Below, piece after piece: positions 20,830 through 31,323 of a stretch of DNA of 64,000 nucleotides (its first letter is position 1; the number at the start of each line of letters is the position of its first letter). Made by a program: the position numbers and the translations under genes. Origin of the DNA: Sporobolomyces roseus (Eukaryota > Basidiomycota > Microbotryomycetes > Sporidiobolales > Sporidiobolaceae); NCBI GenBank assembly GCA_016617785.1, contig JADILM010000001.1:1240001-1304000 (forward strand). Direction: 5' to 3'. Below the pieces are notes generated by a model. It saw only the letters and a list, made by a program, of their open reading frames with translations, did no database searches and was not told the DNA's origin.

Positions 20830-21279
20830 CCTCCTGGTTCAGAGGGCTGCCGGGAGCAAACTTCACGTGAAGAGGTCGTTTGGAGTAGAACTGAGCGGAA
20901 GTGAAACTGAGATATCGAGTAAAGTGAAGGAGAGAGAGAGGAGTCGAGTGAGGCGAACCCTCTGACAGGTCTTCGGACGCTGATCTAGGAGAGCTGGTTG
21001 TGTCCCTTCTGAGTGTCCCATCGCTCTCGAAGCTTGGGACACGCGATGAAAGCGAGAAGAGGAAGCAGAAGAGAAAAGTTGGGTTCTATTCGCTTGCGAA
21101 AGCACGAGGAGATCGCTTCCTTTCTCCCGAGGACAGTATCCGAAGCTCCGTCGCTGAGATCGATGCTGATACAGAGATGTTATGTATTGACAACAATGAG
21201 AGATGAAGACATACTGAGAAGGAACACGAAGATAATATGATAAAGTGTCTGTTTCCGCTCTCCCCCTCTTCCTCCCAGA
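20830..21279. other. Intergenic spacer upstream of the MFS gene
   Basis: 450 bp between the MFS start and the 3' end of the GH76 gene, both on the minus strand. It should contain the MFS promoter and the GH76 terminator. No additional coding region is supported. Confidence 0.5.
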
Positions 21280-23415
21280 CTATCTCAGCAATCCGAGCGA
21301 TACGACTAAACCCACCATCAACATCCACACCTTCCCATCGATCCGTACTCTCCCCGCTCCATTCACCACTGCTGCATTCCCTCCCAACTTGACTCCAGCT
21401 CCGACATTGTTCGCATTCGAATTCGCTCCAGTAGGTACCGCAATCTGATCTGTCACTCCCGATCCAGTCGGTCTCAATCCGGGAGAGTTTGAGCGCGACA
21501 AGAAATCTGCATTGATCGTTGCCGCTGCTGAGATTAGGCACAACGCGTTGATTTGAGTTTTGGGTCCCGCTGTCGTTTCGTTCCACTTTGAAAGAGAGGA
21601 GATAGGTACGAGGTCAGTCGCTACCTTGGGACAAGAGAGAGAGAAGAAGAGTAGTGCGAGGGAGGTGGAAAGAGCGAATATGAAAGAGTGCTCACTGGAC
21701 CTCCCCACCACATTCCAAACAACCAAGTATCATCGACGTTGTTATAAACATTCGACAGTAGTTGAGTATTGATGAAATTGTAAATGTTCGGATCTGGTCT
21801 CGCGACGTAAAGTTCTGCTAAACCCAACATCAAGATGCCTTTGAACTGTTTTTTCCCATTCGACTCTTTTGTAAATCAGCCACCGCAGTAGTAGAGCACA
21901 TCGTGAATGAAGGAGAAAGGAACATACGACAGTTTCGTCTTGTTGACAACCCGGTGGTAGGTCCTCTCCTGGAGGTGGATCATTCTCACAGCTCTCAGTC
22001 AAGATGCCCGTAGATTGGTCTGTGAAGTCCCTAATCGCAGCATACGCCAACGTTCTCCCCAGATCCAACAACCTAGTATTACCAGTCGCGTAATAAAGGT
22101 CGGTTATTCCAAACAAGAACGCTCCTGAATTATAGGTCCAGGTTTGTTCGCCCGAGGTAGTGCAGGAGGATAGGGGAGAGCCGGAGGAAGTGGCAGTGAT
22201 CGTATCTAGTACTCGACCGTTTGAAGGATCGAAAGCCCAATCGAGCCACCAGTTGAGAGTGTCGACCGATTGATCGAAATAAGTAGAGTTGCCAGTGTAA
22301 CGATAAAGTCTCGTCAAGATTCCCAAATACAATCTGTTACTCGCACTCTTATCAGTGCCTCGTCGTGTGGGGGAGAGTAGAGAGATGTGTGGAAACGCAC
22401 CCATTAGTGATTGTATTCTTGATTAAGGGTCGATAAGTTAACCACAAAACTCCTCCACCACAAGTTTCGTCCCAATACCTCGTATTATTATCGCTCACAA
22501 TTTTGACCATATCCAACCAAGTCTCGTTTCCATAAGCTTGATAAGCTCTCAACGCAAACATAGCCCACCAACCTAAAAAATTAAACTCAACTCAACTTTC
22601 GAAATCAGCTCAAAATTCCCTTTCCTTTCACTCACGAGCTGCATGGATAAGAGAGACTCACTTTGATCATCAACATATTTATCAATCATCCATTCAGTAC
22701 CATGATCGTTCCTCGTCAATAAATCTCTCGCAACTAATTCGTTCGCTCGATTTCCCAAAGCCAAATCCAAATTCGTATAAGCAATACCGAGCACCGGTGC
22801 TTGCCACCAACCTGTCCACCTGAAAATCATTCACCTTCTTTCTCTCAGTATTTTTCCATGATGTGAGGGAAAAGGGGAAGGGAGAGGGGGAAACGAAACT
22901 GGTATGGAGGGATTTGACCACCTTTGTACCAAGTTTGCATACGAGCTACAGCGGCTTGTGAGAGTCTTGCTAGAGTAGATAAATCATTGATATCGATCCC
23001 TAGGACACTCCTATCCTGGTCAGCGAGAGATTCGGGAAGAGGGAGAGAAGGGGGAAGAGACTTCTTACATGCGGAAGGTGGGAATGGGAGGTTTACTTGA
23101 GAAACTACGTCCCTTTTATCTAGTTGTGATGGTTCGATCGGTTGGATTGAGTCTTTCGAAGATAGCGAGTGTCGGTTGTAGGCAGGAGCGGGGTTGGTAG
23201 GTTCGGAAAGGAGGGAAAGTTGATCGAGATCTATCAAAGAGTCCGATGAGGAGGAGGGGAGGAAAGCTGAACCGTGCCGAGGTAGGTGGGGGAAAGAGAG
23301 ATAGGGCGTTGTATCGTGCTCGTGGTTGGAGAGGGAGAGAGGGCTGAAGGGGGATGCGAGAGAGTGGAGAGCGAGATGAGACGTGAGAACCGCGAGGAGT
23401 GACAGACTCCGCATA
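21280..23415 (-). CDS. Secreted GH76 alpha-1,6-mannanase-like protein, probable GPI anchor
   Basis: A glycoside hydrolase family 76 protein (the family of bacterial alpha-1,6-mannanases and fungal Dfg5/Dcw1 wall cross-linkers). The start gives a signal peptide MRSLSLLAVLTSHLALHSLA, followed by a pro-region with a Kex2-type LDKR site. The catalytic domain starts around LARLSQAAVARMQTWYKGG. The GH76 Asp-Asp pair lies in DKYVDDQ, joined across an intron to SWWAMFALRAYQ. Later come TRYWDETCGGGVLW, LYLGILTRLYRYTGN and ETVFKGILMLGLAELYV. The C-terminus ends in a hydrophobic segment VWMLMVGLVVSLGLLR after a small-residue stretch, consistent with GPI addition. It likely acts at the cell wall. At least seven introns. 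It is divergent from NOP2, with 295 bp between the starts. Confidence 0.88.
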
Positions 23416-23710
23416 GTACGGGTCGGTGTAGCGTTCTGTACTACTCTAGTCTTGACCGGTGGTTGTTTCGAAGCAGAGCAAGTGAGTGTCAAGAGAGAGA
23501 GAGAGAAATTCGATCAACTCGGCGAAGATTGCTTTCCAACAATCGTAAAATATGTGAACAGGTGGAGAAATCTAGTTAGATTATACTTCTTATGATAAGA
23601 GCATCGATACTGGCTAGAGAGAGGTTGTTGAGTGACTGAATCCTGATCAGCTCGAGTTGGAGTTGTAACTTTTTTTGAATCCTTCTCTTCTCCATCTCAC
23701 AACACTCAAG

Positions 23711-26295
23711 ATGGTACGTGCAGCCCTCACCAGATCAAACTATACTCCAAAGAAACGTCTGACTGACACAATCTCACGTCCCATAGGGTCGTCAACAAAG
23801 AACGAAACAATCTGATCCCGTTCCTCTCAAAGGTTCACTCGATCACCCAGGAACCGAACTACGCAAAGGAAAGCGAAAGGCGGCATTAGAATCAAAGTCA
23901 GTTCGAGAAGGACAAGCAGCACCTTCATTGAGAGCAGTCAAGAAAGCGAGGAAATCTACGGATCCCAATGTTCAACCTCCCAAGAAGAAGGGAAAGGGAA
24001 AGAGCGTCGAGGGGAAGAAGAAGAATGCGAAGGAACCAGAGTGGGAGAGCGATGATAGTGAAGGGATCGAGAATATGAAGGCGGAGGATGAAGGATGGAG
24101 TGATTTGGAATCGGATCAAGGTGGTGTCGATCATGGTTTAGAGCAAGCTAGATCGTGAGTCGTGACACCTTGCTCTTTCACTCTTTATACGGTCGACTGA
24201 TTCGGTTGGATTATAGCGCCCTTTTCGACGATGTTGATCTTGAAGCTCCTGAAGATGCGGACTCGGACGCAGACGAGTTCGACCTAGATCTCGACAGGGT
24301 GGACGATGATAGTGAAGGGGATGACCTCGATGACGAGTTCGATCTTGAGGAGGAAGATGGTGTCAATGGAGTAACCGAAGAGGATTTCGATGAACAGTAA
24401 GGATCGCTTCTTTCATGCTCTTGAGACCTAAACTAATTCTATTTGACACTCGAACAGAGCTTCACCAAAGACTCTCACGAACAAGCTGGCGAAACGTGCT
24501 GCTCGTGCCGCTGCTTACACTTCGGATGACGAAGATGAATCTACTCCTGCTGGACTCGATCCCAACAACCGTGCTGAACCCGAACCTATCGAAGGACAAA
24601 TCGACGCTACGATGGAAGAGCTTCAAGCTGCCGAATCGGGAGATGAGGAAGAGGACGACGATGAGGACGATGGGGATTTGAAAGCTGGACAATTGGAGGA
24701 CTTGAGACAGGTTGAGAAGAGGATGAGAACTGCTGCGAGAATTCTCAAGCACTGGAAAGAATTGGGTTCTCAGGCTGGCATGTAAGCTTACTCTCTCGAT
24801 CCTGTCGCTTTCTTCGATTCGTCGCCTGACATTCGAACACTTTCACTAGGTCTCGATCCGATCTCGTTGAACAACTCATCGCTGATATCTGTCAGTACCA
24901 TGGATACACTCCTTTCCTCGCCGAGAAGCTGTTTGAACTCTTCGGAGTTGACGAGGTGAGTGAAAGACCTGATTTAGCTTCATCAATCAGAAACCATGCT
25001 TATTCGGCGTCTTCGTTCACAGGCTCTCGAATTCTTCACTTCTTCCGATACACCTCGACCTCTCACTCTTCGTGTCAACACTCTCAAAGCTCGTCGACGT
25101 GATCTCGCTCAGGCCCTCATCAACCGAGGAGTCAACCTCGAACCTCTCGAAGGAGGATGGTCGAAAGTCGGACTCCAAGTCTTCACTGGAGGAGCGAACG
25201 TTCCCGTTGGAGCCACTCCCGAGTACTTGGCCGGTCACTACATCCTTCAATCTGCATCTTCCTTCTTACCCGTCATGGCGCTCGACCCTCAACCTCACGA
25301 ACGATGCCTCGATATGTCTGCCGCTCCCGGTGGAAAGACTACTTACATGTCGGCGTTGATGGGCAACACTGGAGAAGTTTGGGCGAACGATTCGTCGAGA
25401 GGTCGTATCAAGGGATTGGGAGGAAATGTCGCGAGATTGGGATGTAGGAACGTGGTGATTACGAACGTCGACGGAAGAGAGTTCCCTAAGATCATGGGTG
25501 GGTTCGATAGGGTGTTGCTCGACGCTCCTTGTTCGGGAACTGGTGTCATCAGTAAAGATCAAAGTGTCAAGGTCAACAAGGTGCGTTCGAAGTTCGACTA
25601 TCAATCTGTTCCTTCTTCTTGATGCTGATTGATGGTGCCCTCCTCGTACAGACTGATCGTGATTTCATCCTCCTCTCTCACCTTCAAAAGCAACTCGTCC
25701 TCTGCGCCATCGATTCCGTTTCCGCCAATTCCGAAAAGGGAGGTTTCGTCGTTTATTCGACCTGCTCCGTCACTACCGAAGAGAATGAAGCCGTCGTCAG
25801 CTACGCACTACGTAAACGACCTCACGTCAAGCTCGTCGATACCGGACTCCCCTTCGGAAAAGAAGGGTTCAAGACTTTCCGAGGCAAACAATTTGGAAAA
25901 GGTATCGAATTGACGAGGAGGTTCTACCCTCACGTGCACAATATGGATGGCTTCTACGTCGCCAAGTTCAAGATTGGTAAACCCGAGAAGAAGGGTGAGT
26001 CTCTCGAGATCTCTCTTTGTGTCGACGAATCTGATCGCTAACAGAGATCTTCTCGTGTCTCGCAGCCCCTGAACCCGCTTCACCGATCGAAGAATACGCC
26101 GAACTGCCTCTCGAAGTTACCGAAGACAACGAAGAAGGAGTCCCCAGAAACGACGGACCGACTTTCGACGATTCAGAAGATGCTGAACTCATCGCCGAAA
26201 CCCAGAAACGACAACTCAAGAAGAAGGGATACAACCCGAAAGCTGACAAGTCCAAGGCCAAGTCAAAGCCGAAACCAGTCGCAAAGGCAGAATAG
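23711..26295 (+). CDS. NOP2: 25S rRNA (cytosine-C5)-methyltransferase NOP2, nucleolar
   Basis: Nop2 is the SAM-dependent methyltransferase that modifies large-subunit rRNA and is needed for 60S maturation. The first coding exon is only the ATG (23711-23713). An intron starting gtacgt immediately follows and ends at cccatag, and the protein continues GRQQRTKQSDPVPLKGSLDH. A long basic then acidic nucleolar N-terminal region precedes the catalytic core. The core has RVNTLKARRRDLAQAL, the SAM-binding CLDMSAAPGGKTTYMSALMG, the first catalytic cysteine motif LLDAPCSGTGVISKD and the second YSTCSVTTEENEAVV. FYPHVHNMDGFYVAKFK closes the core and a basic KKKGYNPKADKSKAK tail ends the protein. All key residues are present. 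Confidence 0.96.
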
Positions 26296-26655
26296 ACGAT
26301 TGGTCGTTTCACGTTGTCTGGGATTTCTTGTTGTAATACTTCCTTTTCACTCCTTCTCCTTCTTTTCACATAACCTCTCATTGGTCGTCTGTCGCCGCTC
26401 TGGTCTTGAAACTACCCTTCGGGTGCTCCCTTTCGATTAGCTTTCATTGGCTGCAGGACCCAAGTGGACTCTTTCGGTTTCAAAGGTTTTTTCGAGTTCG
26501 CAAGGGTTCTCCTCGTTTTTTTTTCGGACTCAACCTTCTCGAGGTTTATTCACCCTATCCTACTCATCACCTTGCCGCTGTCCATCGACCTTTTCATCTC
26601 CGAACCGTCCCTCTCGGCCCATCATCGACTTCACCGACCCACAATCATCTTGCAA
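26296..26655. other. Spacer between NOP2 and the CobW-type gene
   Basis: 360 bp between two plus-strand genes, pyrimidine-rich throughout and with a short T run near 26519. It carries the NOP2 terminator and the leader/promoter of the next gene. No gene is supported. Confidence 0.5.
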
Positions 26656-28754
26656 ATGTCTCCGACTAGCAGCAGTTCCGGCTCCCCTAAACTTACCTCG
26701 ACTCCTCCACCTCAACTCGCAGCTTCCTTCCCAGCTCACAAAGACAACGGTCGACTACCAGTCACGATACTCAGCGGGTTCCTCGGTTCCGGAAAAACGA
26801 CTCTCCTCGAGTACATCCTCAAAGACAGGAGTCACGGTCTGAGGATCGCTTGTATCGTCAACGACATGGGTAGCATCAATGTGAGTTGACTGCCTGTATA
26901 CTCTGTCGATTCAGCTAACGAAGGAACGGGTCTTTTCAGATCGATGCCGCTCTCGTTTCTTCGGTCGTTCAGACGAAAGAAAGCGTGAATCTCTCTACTA
27001 GATTTTCCCTCTTGTGAAGCGACGCTGACATGGTGCACCCGACAGATCGTACAAATGGAGAACGGATGTATTTGCTGTACTCTACGAGGAGACTTGTTGG
27101 AAGAAGTAGCGAAACTCGCCGAGCGCAAGGAATTCGATTACTTGGTCATCGAATCTACCGGTATCTCCGAGCCTCAACAGGTCGCTGAGACGGTATGTCG
27201 TCTGATTGAGCTTTTTCGATGTAGACGGAACTCTGATGATCTCTTCGCGATTCAGTTCGCCCCCGAATTTGCCGACATGCACTTACAAGCCGCTGAAGAC
27301 CTTCGTGCCGACATCGCTGCACGCACGAAGAACGGTCAAGAAACAAGTCAGAAACCGGTCGATATCGAATCACAGCTCAAACTCGCAGAAATTCTGTCCA
27401 AGGGCGGTTTACCAAACGTGTCTCGACTTGATGTGAGTTATCCATTCCTCGTGCTCATCATCTCCCTCCAAGCTGACCTTGCATCTATTCGACTAGACGA
27501 TGGTCACTGTAGTCGACGCTCTAAACATCTTTTCGAATTTCGCAACTGCCGATTTCCTTTCCGACCGACAAGAACCCGGAACTCAAGTAACGGAGGAGGA
27601 CGAACGTAACATCAGTGATCTCATGGTCGACCAACTAGAGTTCAGCGACGTCGTGATCATCAACAAAATCGACTTGGTTTCGAAAAAAGACGTCGAAAAA
27701 ACGAAATCACTCATTCGAACCCTCAACCCCGACTGTACGATCCTCACTTCAATTCGATCCCAAGTCGACCTGACTCAGATCCTGAACACCCGCAAGTTCT
27801 CGTTCGAAAAAAGCATGATGTCGATGGGATGGTTGAAAAGTTTGAGGGAAGAGATCAAGCCAGAAACTGAGGAGTACGGCATCGGATCTTTCGTCTATCG
27901 CGCTCGAAGGCCGTTCCATCCACTTCGACTATGGGAAGTGATCAAGGATCGACTCGTCGTGATTCAAGACTCTTACGAACCGAATGAAGACGGAATGGAG
28001 ACTGACGAGGATGGGGAGGATGGGTCGAGCGATGCTTCGTGGGAGTCAGAACCAGATCTCGAAGCGTACATCTCTACTTTCTTCTCACATCCACTCGCAT
28101 CCACTGACATTGTCATCCCTCGGCAGACAACCGCAACTCGACCCCGTCGCTCGGCTAGCTTCGAAGAAAGCTTCACCTTCTTTCGGTCCACTCCTTCGCT
28201 CGAAAGGGTTCTTTTGGCTGGCGACACGACCTCTGATGTCTGGTGAATGGTCACAAGCGGGAGTCATGTTGACGATCTCGGGAGGCTCGAGATGGTTATG
28301 CGAAACCGATCAAACTCAATGGCCTGATCATCCAGAGTGAGTTTCCCTTCCTTTCGCAGGCAAGTCTTGTCGTTGACCAAGCCGTACTATTATCGCTTCG
28401 ACAGGGTGAGGAAGAAGATGCGAGCGGACTTCGAAGGGAGATGGGGGGATCGTCGACAAGAGCTGTACGTTTTTCTCCCTCCTCGTTTCGTCAATTCCCG
28501 TTGCTGACCCCGTCTTTCGTGCGTACAGCGTCTTCATCGGCGAGACGATCTCGACAATCGGACCACTTCTCACCGCCGAGCTCGACTCAGCTCTATTGGA
28601 CGATCAGGAATGGAAAGCTTGGGAGAAAATCATGAAGAATCCGAAAACGAGCATGAAACGAAAGACGGAGAAACTCGAGGAGCTCTTCGAGGACGGGTTC
28701 GAGGATTGGATAGATGAGGAGGATCCAGAAAACCATGTTGGACATGATCATTAG
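26656..28754 (+). CDS. CobW/COG0523 G3E-family GTPase, putative zinc metallochaperone
   Basis: A P-loop GTPase of the CobW/COG0523 (ZNG1-like) family. The start gives [19 protein letters not shown]. The P-loop is [18 protein letters not shown], the metal-binding CxCC motif lies in [19 protein letters not shown], and the switch region is [17 protein letters not shown]. The base-specificity motif is NKID. The CobW C-terminal domain has [21 protein letters not shown] predicted 60-nt intron beginning near 28068 inside that domain (DLEA / [15 protein letters not shown]) is required to keep frame. It leads to [17 protein letters not shown] and [12 protein letters not shown]. The protein ends NHVGHDH, a further possible metal ligand cluster. 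Eukaryotic relatives deliver zinc to methionine aminopeptidase 1; that role is inferred from family only. Confidence 0.92.
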
Positions 28755-28919
28755 TTTGAGGTTTTGGTAGATTGCGAGAATGAATTTGTTCAGAGTTTCG
28801 ATAGATGGCGATACAGGCCTATCCCCTGATCTCACCTAGCCCCACCCTTCGAAGCGAGTAACATAGTGTACTGAAGATGAGCGTTTCTATTGCGCCTCGG
28901 TCGATTCCATCTAAATTAT

Positions 28920-30824
28920 CTACAATCCCTCCCTCTCGATCTTTGCCAGCCTCAAACTCACACTAGCTTTGTGAGCACCCAGCAGTTCGACATCCGCCAG
29001 TGTCTCGACATAAGGTCCCAATCGCTTGAGTCCTGACGAGGTGAGTTCTTGAGAGGTGAAGTGCTTGAGGAATGAAGAAGTCGATACTCCGGAATATTGT
29101 TTCGCATATCTAGAGAACGAGGAGAGGGGGTCAGTATCAGCGGAAGAGGATGAGGAGATGAGAGGAGGAGCGAAAATGTACCCGACAGTAGCTACAAGGC
29201 GAACGAGACGCGTCGTCAGTGAAAGTTTTCAGTTTGTGAGTGAACAAAAGACCAGCTTACGAAGTGTGTGATTAGTACCCGAAGCGTAGTCACCGCAGCT
29301 GGATGAGTTCATAGACAACGTGAGTGATCCTGTGAGGGTGTGTAAGCAGAAGAGGAAGACGTACGCGACAGGTGACCAAGGACCGACGAAAACGGAACCA
29401 GCGTTCTCGACTCTCTCAATCGTCTCCGCAGCATCCTTCAGATACAACAACAAGTGTTCAGGAGCATAGTCATTCGAAAACTCGAACGCCTCCTCAACAT
29501 CCTTGACCTTGAGAATGAATGATTGGGATAACGACTTCTTGAGGATTTCTGCTCGGGGGAGGATCTTCGCTTGTTCTTCGACGGCACGAGAGATGGATTC
29601 GACGTATTCATCTGAAACGTCGATTGCGACGAGAACGGATTGGGAATCGAGACCGTGTTCTTGTTGACCGAGGAGGTCGGAGGCGATTAGGGCTGGGTCG
29701 GCGGTACTGTCACAGATGATCTAGTGGAGGAGAGGGTCAATGAGTACGACGGAGACGTGAAGGAGAGAGTAGGGAACTTACGAGAACTTCTGAAGGTCCT
29801 GCTGGTACATCGATCGCAACTTTCGCTCCCGAATCCATCGCTACTGACTGTGTATTCGGAACCCTGCTCTGTCAGCTATCGTACTTGACGATGATAGATC
29901 TACGGAGACAACTCGAACGGACCATTTTGGCAGCAGTAACGAATTGATTTCCAGGTCCATAAATCTTATCCGCCTTAGGAACCGTCTCTGTTCCATAAGC
30001 CATTGAAGCGATAGCTTGCGCTCCACCAGCCTTGACGAGGGTCGATACACCGGTGAGTTGAGCAATGTAAACGATTTCTGGGGAGATGGAACCGTCTGGT
30101 CTTGGAGGAGTTGCGAGAGTAATCGTTTTGCATCCTGCTACTTGAGCGGGTACTCCGAGCATCAAAGCGGTACTATCGACGAAACAAGGTCAGTGCTTGG
30201 GTGCGAGTGGAAGAGGATGAGAAGAGCGCACCTAGGAAGGACAGCAGTTCCACCGGGACTAAGTTTCGAAAAAGCATCTGATTCAGCTAATCCTGCTCTT
30301 CGACGGGTCACAAGAGAGCAAGAGGACATACACGTATAGACCGACACTTCCAATAGGTCTCGCAAACCTCGAACAGATGACTCCTGGCATAGTTTCGACC
30401 CTGATAGGATCCGATTCTCTCTCCATTTGAGCAGAGTGGAAAGTCTATCTCGACACCTCCCTCCATCAGCTCAATGCTCGTCCCTTGATACAGTCAAGAA
30501 GGATGAACTCACTTTGATATTGTGATAAGCTACATCAATAGCTTCTTTCACTTTAGGATCGATCTTTGCGAGTTTATCGTCGAAAGGAGTTTTCAGAGTC
30601 AAGGGGAAATCTTTATCGGTTGCTGGAGTACACCTATCGAATTTGACCACTAATGATCTCAAGCCTTCGTCACCTCCTTCTCTGACGGTTTGGAGAATGG
30701 GAGAGACGAGTGAGAGGATATCGGAAGATGATTTGACGGGTCTCTCGAGGAGTGCTAGGCGTTGTTGAGGAGTGATCTCTGAAGATGAGTAAACGGGTGA
30801 TCGGTAATCTTGTACGCTTTCCAT
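28920..30824 (-). CDS. Histidinol dehydrogenase, stand-alone
   Basis: The enzyme oxidises L-histidinol to L-histidine with NAD in the last two steps of histidine synthesis. The start gives [20 protein letters not shown], and the protein is a single HisD domain. Visible blocks are [87 protein letters not shown] (catalytic/metal-site Gln-His region) and [12 protein letters not shown] (catalytic Glu-His). The end region has [19 protein letters not shown]. In yeast HIS4 this domain is fused to phosphoribosyl-AMP cyclohydrolase and phosphoribosyl-ATP pyrophosphatase. Here nothing upstream encodes those, so it resembles the separate S. pombe his2 arrangement. Confidence 0.95.
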
Positions 30825-31323
30825 CTTGATCGAGTGGTGTAGTGAAGTGGAGGAAGTTAGGCAAGATGAAGAAATTTGGAAATTTGTCATTTCGAGGCGG
30901 TTTGGTTGACTCCCTCCACTCTTACTATACTCGCTGAACGGCACTCCAGTATTTCGATCGAGTCTATCGTAGCATCTACAAGCTGTAGCCAACTCGATCT
31001 CGGTACTTCATTCTTCGCCTTTCTCGCTTATCGCCGTGTCACTTTAAGATCACTCAAGATTGACTCGATGACTCGCTTGACAAGCCCTCCGAGTGGCTAG
31101 AGGAAGGATGTACGACTCATTAGCCCGGATAGGAAATCATCGCTCGCTCAGGCCTCGCTCAAATCACTTGACCTTGTTCCCGAATCCTCCTCCCTTCTCT
31201 CCTCTACTCCTCACTCTACCACCTCGCTCAGTAGCTCTTTCGGTGTGGGAGCTCCAGTGCTAGTGATCACTTGTAGCTCTCTTGGTTGCCGAAGTTGGGT
31301 TCATCAAAGAAAGGTGTTCAGAA
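30825..31323. promoter_or_regulatory. Divergent promoter between histidinol dehydrogenase and the GW-rich gene
   Basis: 499 bp between two divergent start codons. It contains GA- and CT-rich stretches and no supported gene. No Gcn4-type site is claimed. Confidence 0.45.

Noticed and set aside
27500..28246. CobW C-terminus read without splicing, implying a frameshifted pseudogene
   Set aside because: A canonical intron beginning near 28068 restores the conserved C-terminal block, so the gene is intact.
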